Part shown: positions 55,654-64,000 of the stretch, one piece after another
Layout of the letters: each line of letters opens with the position of its first letter
How positions within the stretch are numbered: the first letter of the stretch is position 1
Source: Calonectria ilicicola
Taxonomy: Eukaryota > Ascomycota > Sordariomycetes > Hypocreales > Nectriaceae
Direction of reading: 5' to 3'
DNA: 64,000 bases
Assembly (NCBI GenBank): GCA_020809705.1
Contig: CP085836.1
Location: forward strand, 372,001 to 436,000
The notes under the pieces: generated by a model
What the model was told of the DNA's origin: nothing
Databases searched by the model: none
What the model saw: the letters and a program-made list of their open reading frames with translations, nothing else
Position numbers and translations under genes: made by a program

Positions 55654-56125
55654 GATTCTCAAAGAGGAATATGATTTAGAGTGTAACGAGAAGGAATACC
55701 CAATGGGAGTTGCAGGTAAGAACGTAGCTAGCTCCCACTGTAGCCTTTTATGTTCGTCACAGGCGTCTTGTTGCTTGTTTCCTCAGACACGGGACCCATG
55801 TTCATCAAGACAGGGTGAGTTAGCGCGGCCAGCTGACACGGAACCCACCTTCGCCAAACATGAACACTCGCTTGAGGATCAGCCACCCCTAAAAACTTGG
55901 ATATTCCGGGTCCACAGTGCTAAGGAATGTTGCCTCCGCCATGTAAAAAAGATGGGCGCCGTTTAGCGCGGCGTGTTGGATGCCAGTTGCCTGCCGTTCC
56001 GATCATCAAAATTTTGCATTTAATAAGACCAGTGGCGCCAATGATGGCACTCATCGTCCCACGCCTGAATGTGGGCTATGTATGCGCCAACAGGTGGCGC
56101 TTTTTTTTTAGGCGTTCCTAAGGAT
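55071..56125 (+). repeat. Duplicated segment E, left (intact) copy
   Basis: This segment, which contains most of the Cys-rich gene and its upstream region, is matched in inverted orientation by about 61430-62250. Shared blocks include CTTACCTGCATGATTCTC, GATTTAGAGTGTAACGAG, TTGTTTCCTCAGACACGG, TGGCGCCAATGATGGCA and GGGCTATGTATGCGC. Divergence is moderate. Confidence 0.75.
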
Positions 56126-57187
56126 ATTTGTTCACCACCCCTTATCCCTGTTCCAGGCTGTCGGGGGCTGGAGCTCAAGACTACTGACAGGGGCAAGGAG
56201 ATGATTCCGGAGCGGGGATGAAGGCACCCACTATCGCACGTCACCGTGCTAAGATCTGTGGGTTATCTGCTATACCCTTCCTAGTAATTTACAGCATCTT
56301 TAGACAAACTACCGCCACCCTATCCGTGCAATCAAGACAAATCTGTCCCTATTCTCAAAGTAGATGCAAGGACTACGTGGCAGGGGACACCCCCAGATGA
56401 AGAAAAAGCAGAAGTGCTTCGTTATTGGTAAGCAGAGCGGGCAATGCTCGAACGCGCCATTTGCACACCACCCAACTGTAGGCAGAGGATCTTACAGGTG
56501 AATTGGCTACCTGCACCTGGCCTGATGCCAATTAGTGGGCTTGGCTTGATTCCTCATTCGGCCATGCAGCTAAGTAAAAAAAGTCCTCTTGCCTTGTGCG
56601 AGCGGAGTGTAGTTGGCGGGATGGAGAGTAGAGATAACACGCCTGCTGAACTACGATGGGCAATCTCCAGTGGACCTAAGTACGTCACCCTAAATCCTAT
56701 CATGGGTTTAGATGAAGGAGTGGATGAGAAGGGTACAAGGGTCGAGACATTGGCTCAGAAAGAGATGACGGCAAAGGATTACCACCGCTTAGCTCTACCC
56801 GGCGGACTCGCCAATGGCATGCATGGGGTCACCACCTACGCTTATCGTTCAAGACTGTTTATACAGCCAGAATTTGATAGAAGTCTTCATCCTCTCTTAG
56901 CCCATCGTGCACCAACGATGTGCTATTCCACATAACAATATATCGAAATCGTAAACTATAACAACCCATGGCTAATTTGCTACCTGCAGGCTCGGCGATG
57001 ATATATGCGTCTTTAGTGCTTATTCTGTATATTATGGATTTTAATTTGTGATATAGCACCTAAATTAGTGCAATGAATTGGGCTACCATCTGGGATTCCC
57101 ACTAAATCGTCCTTAAATTGGGTTAAGCTTAGGCATTAATTATGGTAAATAATGCCCAACCAAGGTCGCTCCTGATCATGGATGTCA
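56126..57187. other. Intergenic with a family D repeat (56288-56340, minus strand)
   Basis: The minus strand carries a family D core, CACGGATAGGGTGGCGGTAG. A plus-strand frame at 56444-56935 (163 codons) has partly protein-like sequence but no motif or supporting splice sites, so I do not call it. Confidence 0.4.
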
Positions 57188-57195
57188 TATATAAG
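57188..57195 (+). promoter_or_regulatory. TATA box
   Basis: TATATAAG lies about 80 bases before ATG 57269, in the usual range for a fungal promoter. Confidence 0.6.
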
Positions 57196-57268
57196 AGGTC
57201 TGCAGTCTTACTCTAAACGGAATCATGACACATTATATTCCCGTCAGCATTAGCCAAGCCAAGTCAAT

Positions 57269-57988
57269 ATGGATATGAACGAATACCTCAACATCTTTGG
57301 CCAAAATTTTGTGTCAAAAGTCAACCAAGAACAGGGCTCGATACGTATCTCTCAACTAAATGGAACGACTTTTTCGACAGGAAAAGAGGGATACACCTTG
57401 ACCCTGAAACCAAGAAAGTTATTTCAAAGCAGTATTTCTTGCAAGGGTGAAGGCGTTGTAGCATCTGCTCAGTGCTTCTCTCCTCAAACATGCCGACGAG
57501 TACTTGTCGAATATAACGGTTCAAAGAAGATTTTGATGGGTGATGGGGCAGAAAACCCGATGTTATGCTATGTTCGTCATGGCGATCTCCGCATAGCTGA
57601 TAAATGGGTTATTTTTACCTATTTACCAAATGAAAAGTGGGGCGTTTGTCAGGAATTTGATGGGAAAATTGTCAAGTTGCTTTGGCAGACACCTCTTGGA
57701 ACGCTGAAGATTGGATTCGATAATTCTGGAGCGCATGCTGAATTCTTCCAGAAATCTGATAAGCAACTAAGTCTTATGGAAGCTGGAGGTAACTGCAGCA
57801 TGGAAATGAGTGTTGGATGTGGAGATGTCGAGCGGAAGCACGGGGAGGAGGTAGCTGATTTGCGCGATGCATCAAACCTTCTCGTCGAGAAGACCAAACA
57901 ACAGATCATCCTGCCAGAAAACATTCCGTCTGAGATACTCAAGGATCTGAATGAATTCAGAGTTTTTGTTTACCACGGAAGCGAGTGA
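57269..57988 (+). CDS. Hypothetical protein (239 aa)
   Basis: An intron-free frame with a TATA element upstream. Start MDMNEYLNIFGQNFVSKVNQ. The sequence is beta-rich in character in its first two thirds (GYTLTLKPRKLF, VLVEYNGSKKILM, KWVIFTYLPNEKWGVCQEFD), then helical (EEVADLRDASNLLVEKTKQQ). No signal peptide, membrane segment or catalytic motif is visible. Codon use and the promoter support a real gene; I do not recognise the family. Confidence 0.6.
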   Translation: MDMNEYLNIFGQNFVSKVNQEQGSIRISQLNGTTFSTGKEGYTLTLKPRKLFQSSISCKGEGVVASAQCFSPQTCRRVLVEYNGSKKILMGDGAENPMLCYVRHGDLRIADKWVIFTYLPNEKWGVCQEFDGKIVKLLWQTPLGTLKIGFDNSGAHAEFFQKSDKQLSLMEAGGNCSMEMSVGCGDVERKHGEEVADLRDASNLLVEKTKQQIILPENIPSEILKDLNEFRVFVYHGSE

Positions 57989-60513
57989 CGACAAACGGAG
58001 TTGGCTCAACTCTGACCGGAACTGAGAACAGATTTGGCAGTGTTGGTTGTTGATATCATCATGTATCTCAGATCTATCAACTTTTGCTTTTCATGAATTG
58101 AAATTGTCTGGAACTTTCTGCTTGCTCTTGTTTATGTATCTGATTTGCGCAGGAAAGAACCTTGCCAGACCTAGATGAACATATATATTCGATTCTGGTT
58201 AACGAGTTGAGAATCCACACCGCAAAGTGTGATACAGTAAAATCCCGTCTTGTCGCCAGGCTCGACGGTTACCTGGGTGGTTGTTTGAACTGACATGACC
58301 AGTGTGCTTCGGTGCAGTTTGTGAATGAGTGGGAGTATACGGCTATCGGTTAGTGATGGAGGGTGGGAATGATAGCAACAATTGACACTGCAAAATGCAA
58401 ATTATGGTTTACGGAAAGCAGGCGTAATAAGTACACAATTTTGCGTAGATCCACGGGAATATTTGCAAGCGCACCAGAGTTTTGTCCGGGATATGTCTTG
58501 TCTCTCGGTGGCAACATACGGGTCTCCTCGAAGTCTTATTTTACCAAATCGGGTAAAAGCGCATTTCGATGTCATAAAAAAGAACAGCAATCAGGAGGCA
58601 TGCATATTGGAGGGTAGCTATTGAGGATACTCATTGGAGGCGCTGTTTTCTCCGGCATCAATAGTCCCCAGCAGCCCAAACTTCAGGGTGTGAAACCCGA
58701 AGGTCGAGAATCCTAGAGCGAATGTCTCGCCATGATTTGGGGTTCCCCCCCCTCTCGAGGGACAAAAGAGAAAAAAAAAAAGAGGGGAAGGTCCCTCCTG
58801 GAGCCAGCAATATCGGTTTTTTTCGGCATCTCGTGCTTGCTTGATACTTGGGGTCAGGGGGTGGACGCTGAGCTCAACAAGGATAAGCAATTGCCTCGCT
58901 GAGCGGACCACTTCACTACGGAAGGACCACTTTGTATGCTGTCAAATTCCCATGGCACTGTAGATTTGGTTGGTGCGCAGATTATCAAAAATTCAACAGC
59001 TTCCGCGCCACCCAACTGCAAATTACACGAAGTCAACGAGTAAAGTTCGGCTTGGACAACAAAAAATAAGGGGCGGATGTCGAGCGAGAACATCCTGTCT
59101 TCTAAATGCAGCTAATGATTTTGGGATGGGGATGTGGTCGTTCACGGATAGGGTGGTTGTAGCTTGTCCGGAAATACAGTATAACCATTGGAGGGAACCC
59201 CTGTCAGACCCATTAAGTCTTTCAGCTGGGCTTCTGGTCCACTTATATTAATGGGCACCACCAAAAAAGTGTGAACAAATCTGGACAGATTTGGCCATAC
59301 TCCGTCCCCCAACACCAACCATACATACACGTCTCTCAGAGCTTTTGATACCCTCCACGAAGCGTGTTAATCGCTGTATCCTTGCCACGCTCGGCCCACG
59401 CTGTCACTCAGAAGAGCGTAGAGTAGGTGCATAGAAATGGCGGAAGTATGCACTCGGTGCGGATCCGCGGTCCTTGTTTGAGCACATGACAAATGTTCAA
59501 CCCCTAGGGAGGAGACGAGGATTGCGGTTTGTTGCTGTGGTGTGGGTCAGCAGAGGGGTAAGTTCACCCAACCAATTTGCACAATTCAACTCCCCAGGCT
59601 TCCCATCATCCCTGACTGCAAGGAGGAGACCTAAGAGACATAACTGTTCAAACGTACTACCACACATCTAGCTACGATATATCCGCTAGTAATTTGAACC
59701 GCTCCACGGCCTCAACTACCCCTACATGTCGTTACGATCGCTGATTTCCACTTCACCTCTCTGAGGACACGGCACTGCCACTCTCCGGCCCCCGAAGCTG
59801 ACCATACGATGTGCCACACACCGCAGATAGCATCAATAGCCTAGCCCAACCAACACAATAACGGCAAGATCAAATAGACCGGCTCCAGGCCGCACACAAC
59901 CCGAATTTACATACAAATACCGTCAACAACGGTGATCGGTTCATCTAACCGTTACAGGCATAGATGGAAGCCGCTGCCGGCCTTATCGTATGACGGTAGC
60001 CAAGGCTGTCAAGCCGCGAATAGGTTCAATCTTGGATAGGAAGACCCGGGCCATAAGACGAACAGACCGTCTTGTGAAAGGAGGATGCTGGGCTGTGGCG
60101 GCCTGTGAGAGACCATCCAAGCGCTTCCCACCAATGCCTTAGGCAACAGATCATGCGCTATACCCGCCGAAGGCTTGTACATATATTTCTAGCCATCTCC
60201 CCATCCAAATGTGCTCGGTGCTCATCATAAATGATGATAAGTGGTGGTTTGGTTGGTGGTTGGTGGTATGGCAACCGAGCCATTGTCGATGCACGTGCCA
60301 TCAATCCGAAAATAGATTAGTGTATTCTACAGGGGTATCCACCAATAGGAAACCTTAGTTGAAGTGGCTGAAAGTGATTGTGGATCTAACAGAGGTCTCT
60401 TCCAAAAGCAGTTATTTCTAGATTTTTGGACAAACTACCGAATGCGTCGTGGACCATGCTCCATGTTATTACCTCGTTGCTGGTAGCTTTATCACGTCTA
60501 GGTATCAAGCGAG
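57989..60513. other. Intergenic with a family D repeat and low-complexity tracts
   Basis: Holds repeat family D copy 2 (59141-59215), A-rich and C-rich runs at about 58745-58790, and GTGGT-type repeats near 60242-60268. Several short frames have no support. Confidence 0.4.
59141..59215 (+). repeat. Dispersed repeat family D, copy 2
   Basis: Reads TTCACGGATAGGGTGGTTGT, then AGCTTGTCCGGAAATACAGT and CCCCTGTCAGACCCA, matching 53672-53757. Confidence 0.55.
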
Positions 60514-60681
60514 ATGTCTTTTGAACCCCTATCAAACAGAATTGAGTCGGAAGAAGGGAGAGCCAAAGCCCTTGATGAGCTGGAGTTAGAAAAACATTGG
60601 CGTGTTAACAAGATTTTCTCAGCGATAAAGTTACACACAGTTTATGGTGGGCATAATGGAATGGTGTATATGAAAATATAA
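60514..60681 (+). CDS. Short ORF (55 aa) resembling the 3' part of the 52389 locus
   Basis: ATG 60514 reads MSFEPLSNRIESEEGRAKAL, then LEKHWRVNKIFSAIKLHTVY, ending in TAA. The DNA around AGATTTTCTCAGC (60610-60622) and TATGGTGG matches the sequence at 52803-52844 just past the gene at 52389. It is probably a remnant or rearranged copy. Confidence 0.3.
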   Translation: MSFEPLSNRIESEEGRAKALDELELEKHWRVNKIFSAIKLHTVYGGHNGMVYMKI

Positions 60682-60903
60682 TAAGCAGTGATATCGATGA
60701 AAAAGACCACGAAGAGCCTTCAATATCGCGGCATGTCGGTAACGCTCCAAGTTTTCGTCAAGTCGTCTAATGCCTCTTTTAGTAACGGAATCCGATAGTA
60801 TCAGTGTTGAAGCTGATTTTCAACGGACGAAGCCTCAAGTCTGCCTGCTGAGCTTTCGAATGAATGTGTTTGCTAGGAACCGTATTAGTGTCTAAACACA
60901 TAA

Positions 60904-60924
60904 CCAGCCAGCCAGCCAGCCACC
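60904..60924 (+). repeat. CCAG/AGCC microsatellite
   Basis: Five tandem AGCC-type units. Confidence 0.8.
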
Positions 60925-61429
60925 ACAGGGCAATCAAGCAGAAAATAACTCGCCGGTGTCAGGTTGGGGTTGGCATTTAGAGACGTGGTGAGGACCAGCT
61001 CGTACTCCAAAGACGAGCAGAAGTGAATGTTGGCGGAGAGTACAACCCCGAAGCCAAAAGTCGATCAACGGTTATGCTAAGTTGCGTAAAATTATTTAAT
61101 CCAAGGCTCCATGTCACCGATATCAACGGAACTTCCGCTCCTGTTTGCGGGACTAAACCTCCCCACCTACACCTTTTTCCTTGTCATCCTTTACTTGTCA
61201 GTGACAGCTGGAGACAAGCTCAAGGCTGATGCTCTACCTGTATGGACCATATCGCAATACTTGCCTAACTCACAATTTACTTCATCCCTTGAGAAGCTCA
61301 ATTCTGTCCATCAAACCGATGGCCAAGTTAGTGAATGTACAATAGCGGCACATCAGTCCAGGGCATTGCACTCATCGTTGGCGGACCTGGTCAACAGCCT
61401 TGCATTCCTTGCATTGAACCCGGGTAGGA

Positions 61430-62250
61430 ACGCCTAAAAAAGGCGCCACCTGTTAGCGCATACATAGCCCGCATCGGGCGTGAGATGATAGACATGCCAT
61501 CATTGGCGCCACTAGTCTCATGAAATGTAAAACTTTGATGGTTGAAATGGCAGGCAGTGGGCAAACAACACGCGGGACTGGGTGGCGCCCATGTTTTCTG
61601 TACAGCTATGACAACATTCCCTAGCACTGTGGGTCCCAATTACGCCGCGTTGTGTTCTTCTGAGGTTAACTAGCCAATTCAAGTAAGATGGGACACTGGT
61701 GGCTGGTCCTGAAGTGATTGTCTTTTGGGGTCAATCATATTTGGCAACTTGGCCAAGGCGGGTTCTGGGTCGGTTGGCCACACTAAGAACTCAGCGCGTC
61801 GTACTGAACATGGGTACCGTGTCTGAGGAAACAAGCACAAAAATTGCTGTGAAGAACATAAAAGACTACGGTGACCACTAGCTGCGTTCTTCCCTGCAGC
61901 TCCCATTGGATCTTCCTTCTTGTTATACTCTAAATCATTTCCTCTTCGGGAATCATGCAGGTAAGACCAAGGAGTAGGGTATTACCTGCTGTGAAGTGGA
62001 TATGGGACTGATATTGAACACTGGCTACGAATACCTGTGAGTGTGTAAGCGAATTTTCTGATTATTGCACTGACTTGGGCGAAAGTGTCAGGTTCGCAGA
62101 AAGACAGGAAGCGAACGAACTTCATGCTTGTTTAGTTGAAAAACACAATTATGAAACTGTATGGAAACTGTTAGATTCCTTAATCGACCATGACCATGAC
62201 GATCTCAAGCTTAATTCTGAGTAGTTTTGCTCCTGAGCACTGCGACATGA
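61430..62250 (-). pseudogene. Duplicated segment E, inverted and decayed copy
   Basis: Inverted copy of 55071-56125. The plus strand at about 62000-62240 corresponds to the Cys-rich gene's coding exon but is full of TGA and TAA codons where the intact copy has Trp, Gln or Arg codons. The ATGCAG|GTAAGA start/donor context is conserved at about 61955-61966. The pattern fits C-to-T decay typical of repeat-induced point mutation. Confidence 0.65.
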
Positions 62251-62978
62251 TCATAATGGAGCATTTCGACTCCTAGCATCTCCATACCACAGAGTGACCC
62301 ATATCCTGCTTTAAATCCGGGTTTGCAGCTCGCGGTCACTGTTCATAATTTTCTTTTGCTTCGAAATACTGGTTGTCCAAGCAAAAAAAAAAAGAAAGAA
62401 AGAAAAACAAACCAGATGTTGATTTTACTCTTTGTAAATCGTCATCGATTATCCTATCCTTCATGTTCATGGGCTATCTGTGTTGAGTGTACCTTCTGAA
62501 TGAGCCTCCATAATATCTAGCTTAGTTTCCTTTTTATGAGTCTAGAGCCAACCAGAATACTTGAAGGCGATGTCCAAGGAAGCTTCCCAACTGTCAACCA
62601 ACGAACGAGAACAGTTAGCCAGCAATTCCCCAAGTTCCAATATCCTATTTCTATTTAAGCCGCTGGATGAGGTTTTGTTATTGGGACCCCAATGCTTTGC
62701 TACTCCGGATGTTGTATTCTGGCCGCCCAATCAGTCCCTCTTGTGCCATCTAGTAGTAATAATAAACCTGTGTCAGACTTGCAACTCCGACGGTAATCTC
62801 AATAGGCTCAGTCACAAGATAAAACAAATTGAAACTTCTTCCAGGACTCATATGGAAGCAAGCTGTGTACACTCACGTATATCTATGATGGAATGAAAGA
62901 AGACAACACATCATTTTGAGAATCCGACTGTGCGAGTCCTTTGGTTTCTACCTGATCCAAGCTCTAAAACGCGATTTT
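62251..62978. other. Intergenic; weak ORF at 62570-62896 (+)
   Basis: An A-rich tract (AAAGAAAGAAAG type) lies at about 62383-62410. A plus-strand frame with ATG 62570 (MSKEASQLSTNEREQLASNS) has no motif, and an overlapping frame from 62537 is also open, so no gene is called. Confidence 0.35.
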
Positions 62979-63665
62979 CTACACACACACACCACGAACC
63001 AAGTCCTTCCAACACCTTTCTCGTAGCATTTTGACATTTTCATAAAACTCTAACAGATCCAGACGTGCCACCTTGGTACACCCATAGTTCAAGATCATCT
63101 CCAGACAGGAGAATAAGTAACATGTACGTATCAAGCTCCAATATTGACCATAACTGCACAATTCTATTAGTAGCCGAAGAGGGCCAGGGAGACTCATGAC
63201 CTGGAGTATTTGCCCCGATTCCAGCCAGGAAGCTTGAGTGTTGCTCGGCTCGGGCGAAGCAGGTTTGCAGGTGAGTCCTTTGCATAACCTGCCCTCAGTT
63301 TGGCATAGAAACGGCTGGCCAATAACAATATCCATCTGTTTGCATGCAACTGCGTCAGGAATGATGCCTACTGTTCTGACTCCTAGCCTGGAATAGAACG
63401 CATGACTTAATTTCCAGTTTTTCGTCAAGTACCATAGTAAGGCACGGATGAGGTTGAGCCAATACTCAGCATCGATCCTCGGTTCAGCAAGTCGATTCCA
63501 TTCTTCTTTGTGTGTCGTATAATGGGCCAAAAGTCCATCCGTCCATGCCGCTGGATCCAGCGCAAGCGTCTCAAAGATTTTGTCTGGTAAAAGCAAGAAG
63601 GCCTCCAGCTCATAGTCCGTTGTGCCACTGTCACGATTATGGTGTAGAGAAGATGGCCCGCTCAT
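62979..63665 (-). CDS. Hypothetical protein (228 aa)
   Basis: ATG 63665 (MSGPSSLHHNRDSGTTDYEL) is the first ATG of the frame. The sequence is helical, rich in Leu and Trp (DAEYWLNLIRALLWYLTKNW, LLIELCSYGQYWSLIRTCYL), and ends WKDLVRGVCV. One or more short introns could lie in the Pro/Ser-rich middle (GLTCKPASPEPSNTQAS), which looks less like a folded protein. No known family is recognised. Confidence 0.45.
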   Translation of the reverse strand: MSGPSSLHHNRDSGTTDYELEAFLLLPDKIFETLALDPAAWTDGLLAHYTTHKEEWNRLAEPRIDAEYWLNLIRALLWYLTKNWKLSHAFYSRLGVRTVGIIPDAVACKQMDIVIGQPFLCQTEGRLCKGLTCKPASPEPSNTQASWLESGQILQVMSLPGPLRLLIELCSYGQYWSLIRTCYLFSCLEMILNYGCTKVARLDLLEFYENVKMLRERCWKDLVRGVCV

Positions 63666-64000
63666 TGCTTGAGAGGGTGAGCCAATTCTCAAAGCTGATC
63701 AAATCATATGGCGGAAGTATGACCGACAGACAAAGTCAAAGATGATTATTCCGATTAGAAACAGTTCGTTGTAAATATGGTCTGGTTATCGCCATGTACG
63801 TTTTGTAAAAGAATGCGCATTGCAAAATGATGCTATACCGGTCTACTCTCCTTATATTGATTTTAGACACCGGTGCCACGGTTATTCCGTGGACTAGGGT
63901 TATGGCGTTACTTTTCTGCGCACGAAATCGGGTTAGAATCAACCGTGAAATAGAAATATCTGTTTTGGCGTCTGCACAGTGAAGATCAGCTTGGGGACCA
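63666..64000. other. Right edge, no supported gene
   Basis: Only a short minus-strand frame is present. I see nothing else. Confidence 0.35.

Noticed and set aside
1..64000. Intact transposon, retroelement polyprotein, NLR gene, CRISPR array or telomere repeat
   Set aside because: I found no reverse transcriptase, integrase, transposase or NACHT/NB-ARC signature, no regularly spaced repeat array, and no TTAGGG array. Absence is limited by reading without search tools.

Overview
The window looks like accessory DNA from a filamentous ascomycete (Pezizomycotina). Several genes become readable only after removing introns of 45-70 bases with GTRNGT-type donors, CTAAC/CTGAC-like branch sites and YAG acceptors. 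Product types are typical of such fungi: C2H2 zinc finger, BCS1-type AAA ATPase, HSL-type esterase, SNF2-type ATPases, chromodomain protein. There is no bacterial-style operon, rRNA, tRNA or credible intact transposase. The species cannot be named from the sequence. A RecQ-like helicase fragment, many dispersed diverged repeats and many genes with a single lesion suggest a subtelomeric or otherwise repeat-rich, RIP-exposed region (inference).

Layout. 0-9 kb: a gene running off the left edge on the minus strand, three diverged copies of a dispersed repeat (about 2.7, 4.7 and 8.3 kb), and a small three-exon gene. 11-19.4 kb: a SNF2-family ATPase gene interrupted by one in-frame TAG, convergent with a long intact paralogue that has lost its ATPase motifs and its C-terminal lobe. 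20-28 kb: a hidden three-exon gene, a RecQ-like helicase remnant, a gene with a TPR-like unit and a tandem 43-residue repeat, a broken gene with a Rossmann-like fragment, and an intact HSL-type esterase. 29.5-34 kb: two neighbouring minus-strand ORFs sharing a ~24-residue Gln-centred beta/amyloid-like repeat, a frameshifted gene and a C2H2 zinc-finger gene. 35-43.5 kb: small hypothetical genes, a Ulp1-like protein lacking all three catalytic residues, a chromodomain protein, and a gene broken by one TAG. 45-51.6 kb: a BCS1-type AAA ATPase and a large disordered protein with a SUMO-interaction-like motif. 52-64 kb: a segmentally duplicated zone with an intact three-exon Cys-rich gene whose inverted copy is riddled with stops, smaller repeat families, and further hypothetical genes.

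Themes. Several products point to chromatin and SUMO biology: a SNF2 ATPase with a VIDLT motif, a catalytically dead SNF2 paralogue, a Ulp1-like pseudoprotease, a chromodomain protein, and a second VIDLT-bearing protein. No physical link between them can be shown from sequence. The least explained signal is the pair of adjacent ORFs at 29.5-30.9 kb. One has four tandem repeats with a hydrophobic-Q-hydrophobic core; the other has the same kind of core at 24-residue spacing followed by C-terminal hydrophobic segments. This resembles fungal amyloid-signalling designs but matches no motif class I can name with confidence.
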